A DNA stretch of 64,000 nucleotides from assembly GCA_947450325.1 (NCBI GenBank), contig CANFUT010000015.1, positions 1 to 64,000 of the forward strand, given 5' to 3'. Positions 28,178 to 36,947 of this stretch are shown here, one piece after another. The position numbers and the translations under genes are program-made. This stretch comes from Flavobacteriia bacterium. GTDB lineage: Bacteria > Bacteroidota > Bacteroidia > Flavobacteriales_D > Crocinitomicaceae. Within the stretch, counting starts at the first letter, position 1; each line of letters begins with the position of its first letter. A model generated the notes under the pieces. That model saw only the letters and a program-made list of their open reading frames with translations, ran no database searches and was not told where the DNA came from.

Positions 28178-28948
28178 TTATTGTTTGTAAAAAACAGTCG
28201 CTGAAGCTTGTGCTGTTGGCATGATCACCAAATCATTGATCGTCACATGTTTTGGACGTGTTGCCGCAAAATAAATCGTTTCTGCAATGTCTTCAGCAAC
28301 CAATGGGTCAAAACCGTTATACGTTGCATCTGCAGTGGCTTGATCGCCTTTGAATCGCACCAATGAAAATTCAGTATCTGCTGCGCCCGGAGCGATGTTC
28401 GTGACTTTGATATTGTAAGCAACCAAATCGATGCGCATGGATTTTGACAAAGCGTCCACAGCGTGTTTCGAAGCACAATAAACGTTTCCACCTGCGTACA
28501 CTTCTTTTCCTGCGATGCTTCCCAAATTGAAAATGTGACCAGCTTTTTTCGCTTTCAAAAATGGAATTACGGCTTTGCTGACATACAACAATCCTTTGAT
28601 GTTGGTGTCAATCATGCGTTCCCAATCGTCTACAATTCCTTCATCAATTGGAGATCTTCCGACGGCCAAACCTGCGTTGTTTACTAGCATTGTCAAACGA
28701 GTTGACCAACTTGCAGGAATCGATTGAATGGCTTGATTGACTTCGTTTTCAACACGCACATCGAAACACAAATTCAAGACTGAAACGCCAAAATTGGATT
28801 CCAATTCTGTTTTCAAAGTTTCTAATCTATCCGCTCTTCTTCCTGTGGCGATGATGTCGTATCCGTTTTGCGCAAAAATGCGTGCTGTTGCTTGTCCAAA
28901 TCCAGATGTTGCGCCGGTGATTAAAATTACGTTGTTTGTTGCTTCCAT
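28178..28948 (-). CDS. Short-chain dehydrogenase/reductase (YdfG-like)
   Basis: 256 residues, classical SDR: NAD(P)-binding ITGATSGFGQATA (about 9-21) with Arg/Arg after the second strand (TGRRADRL, NADP preference), NNAGLA, active-site Ser in LGSIAGKEVYAGG and the YCASK catalytic pair. The pattern resembles YdfG-type 3-hydroxy acid dehydrogenases. The true start is the ATG at 28948; the upstream in-frame extension lies inside the preceding gene and makes no sense. Its first 22 nt overlap the end of the membrane-protein gene, so translation is coupled. Confidence 0.88.
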   Translation of the reverse strand: MEATNNVILITGATSGFGQATARIFAQNGYDIIATGRRADRLETLKTELESNFGVSVLNLCFDVRVENEVNQAIQSIPASWSTRLTMLVNNAGLAVGRSPIDEGIVDDWERMIDTNIKGLLYVSKAVIPFLKAKKAGHIFNLGSIAGKEVYAGGNVYCASKHAVDALSKSMRIDLVAYNIKVTNIAPGAADTEFSLVRFKGDQATADATYNGFDPLVAEDIAETIYFAATRPKHVTINDLVIMPTAQASATVFYKQ

Positions 28949-30399
28949 TTTTCGGGGATTGAAATAATAAAAATACTGAGTACAAAAATAGCCATATAAG
29001 CCGGAATTCGATAGCGCACAATCGCACCAGCGACAGGAGTTGTCCAACCGACCAATGCCAAGATCGAAATGCTGAAAAGAATCAGCGTGAAAATCAATTT
29101 TTGTTCTTCGACATTCAATTTTCGACGTTTGATAATCGCGAAAATCAGAAAACCAAGCACGCCAATGACTTCCAAAGCGGACGGATATTTCATCGCGCCA
29201 CCATTGTCCCATAAAAACGGGCGCAACAACGCATTCGCAATGGCTTGCGGAGCAGAAGTGACTAAATTTGAAAAAGAATGATCGATGCGCTGAATTGGAA
29301 TCAAACTCACAGAACTGTCTTCAACGACATACAATTTCCATTTTTCGCCTTTCGGTTCGAGGTGAATCGGTTTGAAATCATTTTTTCGGTAAATCCATTT
29401 TTGCTTCGCGTCTGTTGGTTCGAGTAATTCAACCACAGAATCTTTCACGCGCAAGCGATTCAAATGGGCGTTGTAGAAGAAATAAAACTGATTGGAATCT
29501 TTCATCGCATACAATCCGCCTTCGCCCACGTGGATGGAATCGATTTGTTTGACGGTTAAATCGTCGGTAAATTTTTGGCGCAAGTTGGGGAAAAGCAAAA
29601 CTAATCCAGCGCAAAACAGCAAAAAGGTACCCAAACTGAATATCGGAATATGGCGATATACCAATCGACTCCAATTCCTGAAAAACAACGCGAAAAGCAA
29701 GCATATCAACACATACGGCTTGAAACAGACAAGCAACAGAATTCCTGAAATCAAGAAAATCGTTTTGCGTTTCGTGGACAATTCACCCAACAAAGCATGC
29801 GCAATTAATCCCAATCCGAGAATCAAAAACGGTTCTTTCAAGATTCCTGCGGACCAAAAAAGTAGATTCGGCAACGCCAACATTCCCCAAAAAAACAAAC
29901 TGGATTTTAACTGTACTCGTTGCTGAAAAGCCAACACCAAATGGCGCATTCCGAACAAGGAAATGAGTCCCATGAAAATGGCGTGAATGTATGCGTTTCC
30001 ACAGGAAATAAAAAACAACAAACTGTTGATGCGAATCACATTTTGCGAATCGTTGATCAAGTTGCTATCCCCGCGCGACCACAATTTGGTATCTTGCAAA
30101 TACTGCTGAATGATTTCAGGCGATTGGTTCCACCCTGTAAGAAATTTGAAATAATCTACCGGCGATTTGTAAAAAACTCCGTGCAAAATGCGACTGTCTT
30201 TCAGGTACGCAAACGCATCGCTCGAAGGATAAAAATGGGCATACAAATAGATGAACAAAAACCCAACAGCCGACTTGACCAAAAAGGCATATTCAAAACC
30301 CAAATTCGGTTCATTTTGCCCAAAACGCAAACGCCAAAAGCGCAATCCTACAAAAAGGACAACAACCCAAACAAGCGCATACAGAATTGAATTTTCCAT
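28927..30399 (-). CDS. Polytopic membrane protein of unknown function
   Basis: 490 residues. About eight to ten membrane helices are seen in two blocks: residues about 7-260 (including AVGFLFIYLYAHFY, FWGMLALPNLLFWSAGILKEP and ISGILLLVCFKPYVLICLLF) and about 410-480. Between them lies a soluble loop of ~130 residues (about 285-395) that is likely periplasmic. The LPNLLFWSAGILKEP segment and overall layout resemble large glycan polymerase or GT-C-like proteins, but I cannot assign one. The ATG at 30399 has a well-placed promoter upstream. First gene of an operon with the SDR and amidohydrolase genes. Confidence 0.7.
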   Translation of the reverse strand: MENSILYALVWVVVLFVGLRFWRLRFGQNEPNLGFEYAFLVKSAVGFLFIYLYAHFYPSSDAFAYLKDSRILHGVFYKSPVDYFKFLTGWNQSPEIIQQYLQDTKLWSRGDSNLINDSQNVIRINSLLFFISCGNAYIHAIFMGLISLFGMRHLVLAFQQRVQLKSSLFFWGMLALPNLLFWSAGILKEPFLILGLGLIAHALLGELSTKRKTIFLISGILLLVCFKPYVLICLLFALFFRNWSRLVYRHIPIFSLGTFLLFCAGLVLLFPNLRQKFTDDLTVKQIDSIHVGEGGLYAMKDSNQFYFFYNAHLNRLRVKDSVVELLEPTDAKQKWIYRKNDFKPIHLEPKGEKWKLYVVEDSSVSLIPIQRIDHSFSNLVTSAPQAIANALLRPFLWDNGGAMKYPSALEVIGVLGFLIFAIIKRRKLNVEEQKLIFTLILFSISILALVGWTTPVAGAIVRYRIPAYMAIFVLSIFIISIPEKWKQQTT

Positions 30400-30414
30400 T
30401 GTTTCAATGATTTT

Positions 30415-30443
30415 CAAAAGTAAGAAATTGTTTTGATTTCCAA
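30415..30443 (-). promoter_or_regulatory. Promoter of the membrane protein-SDR-amidohydrolase operon
   Basis: Minus strand: TTG (30443-30441), 18-nt spacer, TACTTTTG (30422-30415), with the ATG 15 bp further on. A near-consensus Bacteroidota promoter that also rules out a start upstream of 30399. Confidence 0.6.
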
Positions 30444-30483
30444 CTTTTAAAAGCGGGATGATAAAAATTGTGATATTAAGAAA

Positions 30484-30519
30484 ATAAAAAAAGCGACTCT
30501 CATTTCACTGAAAGTCGCT
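30484..30519 (-). terminator. Rho-independent terminator of the large T9SS gene
   Basis: On the minus strand AGCGACT ... AGTCGCT (seven pairs, with further pairing inside the loop) followed by a run of seven T. Confidence 0.75.
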
Positions 30520-30546
30520 AGGATTAAAATTTGATTTAAATTGAAT

Positions 30547-33500
30547 TTATTGCTTCACAAAACGCAAAGTTTGAATGTTTTCTCCTTGTACATTGTTTAC
30601 ATGTATCAAGTAAATACCACCTTGAAAATGATTTACATCAATCTCGTTGTTTTCATTACTCAATTCCCAAGTTCCCATCGTGTTACCAAGAACTGAGAAA
30701 ATAGTTGCTGAAACTGTTTCATTCTCTTCTAAAGCCAAATTGATTGAAAGTTTGTTTTTCACAGGATTTGGATAAACGATCAATTTGATTTTTGAATCTG
30801 TATTTGAAGTTGGAATTTTCATCGATTTTTTGTCTCCTTCTTCAACTTCTAAAAAGTGATACGTTAAATCTAATGGTTTTGTAAACGACAATAGAATACT
30901 TGCTTGGTGCGCAGTTAAAACATCTTCTTTGTTTTCTGCTATTTCAGTCAATCTTTTTACATAGTACTCTTGATTTCCCTTTTCATTAAAGAAAGAAAAA
31001 TAATCTTCAGATTTTAGCAATTCAGCTTTGATTTTCAATAAATCGATGAAATCTTGACTGAATTTAACTTTTTCGTTTTGAAGTGAGCTAACAACTGATT
31101 CAACATCTTTTTCGCCGATTTGCAACTCAGCAAGCATTTTCAAACTTTCTTCATCCGCATATTGCGATAACAATTCGATTAGTGTCGCATTTTTATTTTC
31201 AATTAACGTATCTAAAAGTATTTCTTGAAGTTTGGAATTTTTTTCTAATTGTTTAATTCCTTGTTCTAAAAAAGCAAATTCTTCCTCTGTCACTTTATTG
31301 TTTTCTAACTCCTCAGATTGATTACTATTCAACATTGAAACCTCTCCATCACCATTTTTTAACTTAATTGTGCCATAAGTATAATTAGTAGGACAGAATT
31401 CCATAGAAAAAGCATTTAATGGTTGACCTAGCGTAATTAACGAATTAGTGTATGAGTCTAAATTAAAAAATGCTTGGTTACATCCTCTATAAACTATGGC
31501 ATTTTGAACTAAATTACTTGGTGATATTTGAAAGTCATGTTCAGGAAGTGATTCTTGATGCATCGAAAAATGATTGTTGGCTGCATTCTTATTATTTTGA
31601 TAAACAGGTAATGATGAATTATTTGGTAATCCTTGATAGTATTTAATTTTTCCATTTATAGAGGTAATATCATTTTTATAAATTGGATCTAGGAAATAAT
31701 TACACCTCCAAACAAGTCCAAAATTTGTAAGATTATTTGGAAAGATTGGCGCTGAACCATTGGTTCCTTCAGATTGACATCCAATCTTGAGCTTTGAAAA
31801 TGAATTTCGATATACAATATTTTCAGCAGTACCGGAATTGGCAATAACGATTCCATAAGAATTGGCTGATCCATCTGTAATTGCTAGGTCGTTAGATTCT
31901 AGAAATGTATTTTCCTCTATTTTGTACCCTGTACTTCCAATTAAATAAATACCTGCTGCTTGGTAATTAGTTGGTGGATTACCTAGCATTTCGCGAACTT
32001 CAAAAGTATTTCTTATAATTTGTTCTGCGATTGTTCCACTAACTGCAATACCGATTTGATTATTTGTAAAGAAATTCCCATCTGATCTGAAAGTTGAAGT
32101 ACTATTTGAAGAAATGCTAAAAATACCGTACGTTAAATTTTTAAAAGTATTCATATCATCCGGTTCTGGGCATCCTGAAACAGAACAACTTCTATCAACT
32201 GAAAATCCTGCATTTGTCGCCAAAATACCAGTGCCTTGAAAGTTTGTTGGAAACAAAGCCATGTTCGAATTGATGAAATCACATCCAAGAACAAAAACAC
32301 CACTCACATTTTTCAATGTTAGGTGATTTCCTAATTGCAAAGTAGGAATATTTAATAAATTATCTGTTTTAAATAGACAATTTGTAAATTTGGAAACATT
32401 AGGTAAACCACTTCCCACGTAATCTGCAAGTATCACGTCATTTTGATTATTCAAAAAAGTAGAATTTGTAGCTCGAATAATCCCTCCAAACTTGCCAGAA
32501 ATGACTGCTCCTGTTGTTGGATTAGTTGCCCGAGCAGCTGCACCATATAATGCGTTTTCAATTCTTGAATTGATTCCTTGAATTATTAATCTTCCTTGCC
32601 TAGAATTGGTTAATGAACCTTGCGTATAACTTGCATTTCCCCAAACTTCAACACCATGCCACATTGAATTGCCACATCCGTTAAAGCTTGTTAATACAGA
32701 ATTGTTTATTGTCAATTTACCACCTTGAAGTATACTGCCAGTTGCTTCTTGGATAATTACCCTTGCGCCTGGTGCAAATTCAAAAGTCATCCCAGTTATT
32801 GTAATATCCACACCTGCGGGAATTACTAGCGAAGTTTCAATTCGCACAATACCACTTGTGGAATTAAACGGGTTATTAGAAAGTCCTCCTTGTGACCATG
32901 TTCCAGAGGTTGTTGCTGTAAATGTACTTTCATCAAATGGAGCAGCATTTAAGCAGCATTCAGTATTTGTTAAATACTCGTTTGAGTAATTAGCTCCATC
33001 AATTTGGCCTGGTAAAGTATATCCAAATAAATGCTTATTATCAACAAAGGTTGAACCTTGAGAATTGATTCCAAGATTTAAGACATAATTGAAGGCGATA
33101 ATAGGGTTAGTAGAAAAATTAGCAGCCGTTGGTGTATTTGGATTCGTCAGTCTAAAAAGTCCAGTCGCACTTGCAAAATACATATTACCATCTAAAGCAA
33201 GTTCTATAGAGCCAAATTGTATCTGGTCTTGTCGTGTTTGTGGAATTGCTAGAGGATTAACAGGATATGTAGCGTTTGTTAGGTCAATTGTATATACTCT
33301 CTGACTTACAGGCTGAGTTAATGGACTTGCTTCATTGGTAGAGCAAGTGAAATAAATCAAATTTTTATTCGGAGAAAATTCTATTCCTGCAATTGGTTTT
33401 GCAACTGTTGACGGACTTCCTACAATGGGTACATTTATTGTTTGATTATTTAACAATGTTAAAAAATTTTGGCTTACTTCAAAATATTTTACGCAATAAT

Positions 33501-34422
33501 TATCCACATTTCCAAAACCAATTCTTGATTCAAAAGCAATTTTAAAAGTATTTGTTACACTGTCAAATACCATTTCTAATTCTGCACGAGTTTGGCTCGC
33601 GGAGATAATCGTTGAATGATTGAATCTTTTCCAATATCTTAATGTACCATCTGATAAAATTTTGATGGAGTACAAATTGTTTTTCATTTTGCAAGCAATA
33701 ATTCTACTGCCATCAAGTTGTAGTTTTGAACCGGCAATGGAAGCTGTACTCATCGAGCAATCTTCAGCCCAAGATGCTGCAGTAACTTGTGTGTCACCAT
33801 TTGTATTTATAGGATTAGATGTAGTTGTGCTCGTAAATATAGGATTTGAAATGGTTAATCCTAAAAAACTAGGTGTTGGCTCATACCATACTCCACGTGC
33901 AATTACAACCCCTAAAATAGCATCATAAATTGCGTAAACAGGCACAGAACTCGCATATCCTGGCAAAGATTTTTGACCTGAATCACCACTCCAATACGTT
34001 GCGACCCCAAAAATGTAATATTGATTACAATTTTTGGGATGCGGAACAATTAATTGCTCTGCACCACCATCTCCTTCAGGTTGGTTGAAATTACCGATGG
34101 TTAGCTGATTTGGCTGACTCGCAGACCAAGCATAATCTCGATATTGCCCATTAGTACCATCGTAAATGGCGCCATCAATGATAAAGAATTTCAACGCGCC
34201 AGTTGCAATGTCACTGATACCATTTGAACCGTGGAGTGCACTCCAACCATCGTAATAGTCGAAAGGGTCTGATGGATCGTTTGTGGGGAGTGGGGTGATG
34301 GGGAGTGGTTGAGCAACATTTGTTGTCGCTGGCCTTGACACCCGTGGTGCACTGATCCAAACAGGATTTTGCGACCAACAACAAATTGGTAGGCAAATTG
34401 TAAAAAAAAGTTTTTTTAGCAT
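30547..34422 (-). CDS. Large T9SS type A surface protein with beta-helix region
   Basis: 1,291 residues. A signal peptide (MLKKLFFTICLPICCWS) precedes a beta-propeller-like region (about 30-480, repeated ISNPIFTSTT-, KLQLDGSRIIACKM- and NLIYFTCSTNE-type strands), then a right-handed beta-helix region (about 520-960: ITGMTFEFAPGARVIIQEAT, LTNCLFKTDNLLN-like turns), then a charged helical stretch (about 1,050-1,200) and a C-terminal type A sorting domain (LIVYPNPVKNKLSINLAL...GGIYLIHVNN...TLRFVKQ). It is secreted by T9SS. The start is the ATG at 34422; the longer reading crosses the divergent promoter region. It is transcribed away from the XRE gene. Confidence 0.85.
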   Translation of the reverse strand: MLKKLFFTICLPICCWSQNPVWISAPRVSRPATTNVAQPLPITPLPTNDPSDPFDYYDGWSALHGSNGISDIATGALKFFIIDGAIYDGTNGQYRDYAWSASQPNQLTIGNFNQPEGDGGAEQLIVPHPKNCNQYYIFGVATYWSGDSGQKSLPGYASSVPVYAIYDAILGVVIARGVWYEPTPSFLGLTISNPIFTSTTTSNPINTNGDTQVTAASWAEDCSMSTASIAGSKLQLDGSRIIACKMKNNLYSIKILSDGTLRYWKRFNHSTIISASQTRAELEMVFDSVTNTFKIAFESRIGFGNVDNYCVKYFEVSQNFLTLLNNQTINVPIVGSPSTVAKPIAGIEFSPNKNLIYFTCSTNEASPLTQPVSQRVYTIDLTNATYPVNPLAIPQTRQDQIQFGSIELALDGNMYFASATGLFRLTNPNTPTAANFSTNPIIAFNYVLNLGINSQGSTFVDNKHLFGYTLPGQIDGANYSNEYLTNTECCLNAAPFDESTFTATTSGTWSQGGLSNNPFNSTSGIVRIETSLVIPAGVDITITGMTFEFAPGARVIIQEATGSILQGGKLTINNSVLTSFNGCGNSMWHGVEVWGNASYTQGSLTNSRQGRLIIQGINSRIENALYGAAARATNPTTGAVISGKFGGIIRATNSTFLNNQNDVILADYVGSGLPNVSKFTNCLFKTDNLLNIPTLQLGNHLTLKNVSGVFVLGCDFINSNMALFPTNFQGTGILATNAGFSVDRSCSVSGCPEPDDMNTFKNLTYGIFSISSNSTSTFRSDGNFFTNNQIGIAVSGTIAEQIIRNTFEVREMLGNPPTNYQAAGIYLIGSTGYKIEENTFLESNDLAITDGSANSYGIVIANSGTAENIVYRNSFSKLKIGCQSEGTNGSAPIFPNNLTNFGLVWRCNYFLDPIYKNDITSINGKIKYYQGLPNNSSLPVYQNNKNAANNHFSMHQESLPEHDFQISPSNLVQNAIVYRGCNQAFFNLDSYTNSLITLGQPLNAFSMEFCPTNYTYGTIKLKNGDGEVSMLNSNQSEELENNKVTEEEFAFLEQGIKQLEKNSKLQEILLDTLIENKNATLIELLSQYADEESLKMLAELQIGEKDVESVVSSLQNEKVKFSQDFIDLLKIKAELLKSEDYFSFFNEKGNQEYYVKRLTEIAENKEDVLTAHQASILLSFTKPLDLTYHFLEVEEGDKKSMKIPTSNTDSKIKLIVYPNPVKNKLSINLALEENETVSATIFSVLGNTMGTWELSNENNEIDVNHFQGGIYLIHVNNVQGENIQTLRFVKQ

Positions 34423-34437
34423 AATTATAGTTTTTAG

Positions 34438-34445
34438 CAAATCTA
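34438..34445 (-). promoter_or_regulatory. -7 box for the large T9SS gene
   Basis: TAGATTTG on the minus strand, 16 bp before the start codon at 34422. No TTG at the usual distance. The whole 94-bp divergent region between 34422 and 34517 is the natural place for an XRE operator, but I see no obvious dyad. Confidence 0.4.
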
Positions 34446-34516
34446 ACAATGATTTGACATTTTTTTTGTATTTTGGTGGTACTAAATTTAGTGTATTTGG
34501 TTCTAATTTATACGTT

Positions 34517-34864
34517 ATGGCTAAAAAAATAGGGGAAAAAATCCGGCAAATTCGTGAACTAAAAGGCATGTCACAAGAGTATGTTGCAAGTGAATTAGGG
34601 GTATCACAAAAAGCATATAGTAAAATGGAAACCAGTCAAACTAAAATTGACTGGGATAAAATTACATCGGTAGCAAAAATTTTCAGTATTGATGCATTGG
34701 ATATTGTCTCGTTTGACGATAATTTAGTTTTTAATAATTATTCTCGAGCTGGAAAGGCACAAACATTTAATAATATGCCAAATGATTTTATTGATATGTA
34801 TGAAAAAAGAATTGAAGAATTAAAAGAAGAAGTGATTTTCTTACGTTCACAATTAATGCGTTAA
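34517..34864 (+). CDS. XRE-family helix-turn-helix regulator
   Basis: 115 residues. The N-terminal helix-turn-helix (about 5-60) is a standard Cro/CI fold: KIRQIRELKGMSQEYVASEL, then GVSQKAYSKMETSQT and ITSVAKIFSID. The C-terminal ~40 residues are a charged helix (FIDMYEKRIEELKEEVIFLRSQL) that could form a coiled-coil dimer. I start at the ATG at 34517; the reading can be extended upstream to 34454, but that part encodes no helix-turn-helix sequence. One base separates its stop codon from the next gene, so regulator and surface protein are co-transcribed. Confidence 0.85.
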   Translation: MAKKIGEKIRQIRELKGMSQEYVASELGVSQKAYSKMETSQTKIDWDKITSVAKIFSIDALDIVSFDDNLVFNNYSRAGKAQTFNNMPNDFIDMYEKRIEELKEEVIFLRSQLMR

Positions 34865-34865
34865 G

Positions 34866-36788
34866 ATGAGGTTTATGATTTTTCGCCTAGCATTATTTTA
34901 CTTTTTATTTGATTATTCACTTTCATTACAATGTCAAACGATAATGTTTCAAGATTCTTGGAGAGGCGGAATAACTGCTGCTGGAGGATACACAGGAGAA
35001 AGTGCTGGTACAATAAATTTCAATTTGGACATCGAGTCAATGTCTACCATTAAAAAAGCATATATCATTGCAGGAGCTAATGGCAAACCTGAACCTATTA
35101 CAATTAATTTAAATGGAAACTTAATTGAGTTTTCTGAAAATTCATCATTCACTAATACATTTATTGGTCAATCTGGACCTCCAGGACCAACTAAAAATTA
35201 TTTTCAAGAAGTAACAGAAATTATTGATAGCAACGTCAATAATTATACTTTAACTGTTCCTGCTCAAAATAACTTAGATTATAATAGATTTGCTTTTTAT
35301 TACCTAATTGTTTGTTACGAAAATCAATTTTCACCAGTTTGCGCTTCATCAATTATTATTCATGATCAGAATGTACAAGGCATCTTAAATTACAATTTAA
35401 ATGATCTTTCTGCTATGAATACTTCAGAAGAAATTGCACTATCTTTTAATGGTTTTACATATTGCAGTACATTATTAGATGGGTCTTTTGTTTTGGTGAA
35501 TTCAAATAATATTGGTTCAATAGGTGGTGAAGAACCAAATAGTTTAGTTCAATATTGTGATGGAGTAAATAGCCATTTTAAATACAGTAATAATACAATA
35601 GTTGGTATTTCAAACGATACACCAGATAATTTGATGAACGGCACTGATGCACTAGCAAATATAAATAATTATGTGACTAATTATTCTACATCTTTGAACT
35701 TGAAACTCGAATACTTTAATTTGGCAAATATTGATGGCTGTAAATCAAATTCACCTGTTTGTTGGGTGATAGCCTACTCAACCCCATGCCAACCCCAAAA
35801 CGTAACCGTTACGCCCGACACCACCATCTGCCCAGACACCCAAGTGCAACTTTCAGCCACTGGCGGTACTTCGACAGGCACAGCACCAGCTTATGAATGG
35901 TGGCCACACAAAGATTTATCCTGTTACGATTGTCCAAATCCAATTTTTTCGGGAGATTCTTCTCAGCTTTACACAGTGCGTATTTGGGGCAATGACAGTT
36001 GTTCGGTGGTGCGCCCCATCATGATTCATGTGCGCACAAAACCCAAAACTACTTTGTATAACCAAAGCAATAGTTTGTGCGCAGATTCTACCGCCTTTGT
36101 AAATTGGCAAACAGCAGGCGCAAATACCTATTCGCTAGACAATGGTGCTTTTCAACCTGCTGGTTTTTACAATCAATTGCCAGCCGGCGAGCATCTTTTG
36201 ACCGTGCGCGACGCATTTGGTTGCACGTACGACACCTTGGTTTTGATTGATGATTATAGCAGTGTAGTTGCCAATTTGAGCGTATCTCCCCTTTCTGGCG
36301 AAGCGCCGTTGGTCGTGCAAATCACGAACCAAAGCACCGAATTCACAGATTACAGTTGGAGCGTGAACAACAACATTCAACCCAACGCAAGCAATTCATT
36401 TGAAGCTTTTACCGCTGGCGAATACACCATCCAACTCATCGCTTGGCAAAATGATCCAACGTGCGCCGACACTGCTTTTCAAACGATTTCGGTTACAAGT
36501 GCTGGTTTTTACATTCTAGGAAGCAGTTTGGTTTCCGCTAGTAGCAATGCACAAAATACCTTTTCGGTGCTTACGAATGGTACGCCCATCGTAAAAGTCA
36601 ATTTATACGATGTCCAAGGCAGATTATTGAAAACCAAAACCATCCTACAACTCATCGCTGGTTCCAACACGATTTGGAGTGCATCAGAATTGAGTGATAT
36701 TGCCTCAGAAATGGTTCTCTACAGAATCGAATGGCAAAATGCAGCTGAAAGCGGCGAATTGAAAGGGAAAGTTTTGATTCTAAAGTGA
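34866..36788 (+). CDS. Secreted PKD-domain protein with T9SS-type C-terminus
   Basis: 640 residues. Signal peptide (about 1-24), a unique N-terminal region (about 25-300: FQDSWRGGITAAGGYTGES...), a Cys-containing segment (DTTICPDTQVQLSATGG...CYDCPNP, about 318-360), a PKD-like domain (about 468-545, VSPLSGEAPLVVQITNQST) and a C-terminal sorting-like domain (VNLYDVQGRLLKTK...LKGKVLILK). Base composition changes inside the gene near 35770: the first 300 codons are AT-rich, the rest is clearly richer in G and C with different codon use. That break coincides with a domain border and suggests a recombined mosaic gene. Confidence 0.75.
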   Translation: MRFMIFRLALFYFLFDYSLSLQCQTIMFQDSWRGGITAAGGYTGESAGTINFNLDIESMSTIKKAYIIAGANGKPEPITINLNGNLIEFSENSSFTNTFIGQSGPPGPTKNYFQEVTEIIDSNVNNYTLTVPAQNNLDYNRFAFYYLIVCYENQFSPVCASSIIIHDQNVQGILNYNLNDLSAMNTSEEIALSFNGFTYCSTLLDGSFVLVNSNNIGSIGGEEPNSLVQYCDGVNSHFKYSNNTIVGISNDTPDNLMNGTDALANINNYVTNYSTSLNLKLEYFNLANIDGCKSNSPVCWVIAYSTPCQPQNVTVTPDTTICPDTQVQLSATGGTSTGTAPAYEWWPHKDLSCYDCPNPIFSGDSSQLYTVRIWGNDSCSVVRPIMIHVRTKPKTTLYNQSNSLCADSTAFVNWQTAGANTYSLDNGAFQPAGFYNQLPAGEHLLTVRDAFGCTYDTLVLIDDYSSVVANLSVSPLSGEAPLVVQITNQSTEFTDYSWSVNNNIQPNASNSFEAFTAGEYTIQLIAWQNDPTCADTAFQTISVTSAGFYILGSSLVSASSNAQNTFSVLTNGTPIVKVNLYDVQGRLLKTKTILQLIAGSNTIWSASELSDIASEMVLYRIEWQNAAESGELKGKVLILK

Positions 36789-36819
36789 AAATGGATTAGA
36801 CAAGGTTCACATTTCATCT

Positions 36820-36851
36820 AATAATCTATTAATCCAATAATCTATTAATCC
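36820..36851 (+). repeat. Perfect 16-bp tandem duplication
   Basis: AATAATCTATTAATCC occurs twice head to tail between the PKD-protein gene and the aconitase gene. Its reverse complement resembles the GGATTATTAGAT repeats at 23140-23195. Confidence 0.7.
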
Positions 36852-36877
36852 AACTACCCAAAAATCCTCCAAAAACA

Positions 36878-36908
36878 TTGACCAAATAATTTATAATACC
36901 TAAATTCG
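36878..36908 (+). promoter_or_regulatory. acn: Possible promoter of the aconitase gene
   Basis: TTG (36878-36880), 20-nt spacer, TAAATTCG (36901-36908); one mismatch from TAnnTTTG. Forty bases separate it from the ATG at 36948. Confidence 0.35.
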
Positions 36909-36947
36909 CACACGACAAAATAAAGATACAATTTAACACATATTTCT

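Noticed and set aside
28948-29212. N-terminal extension of the SDR protein
   Set aside because: It lies in another frame of the membrane-protein gene and has no similarity to SDR N-termini; the ATG at 28948 gives the family start.
34422-34569. N-terminal extension of the large T9SS protein across the divergent promoter
   Set aside because: It would overlap the XRE start and has no signal peptide; the ATG at 34422 starts a clear signal peptide.
36820-36851. CRISPR-like repeat
   Set aside because: Two directly adjacent 16-bp units with no spacers and no cas genes; a simple tandem duplication.
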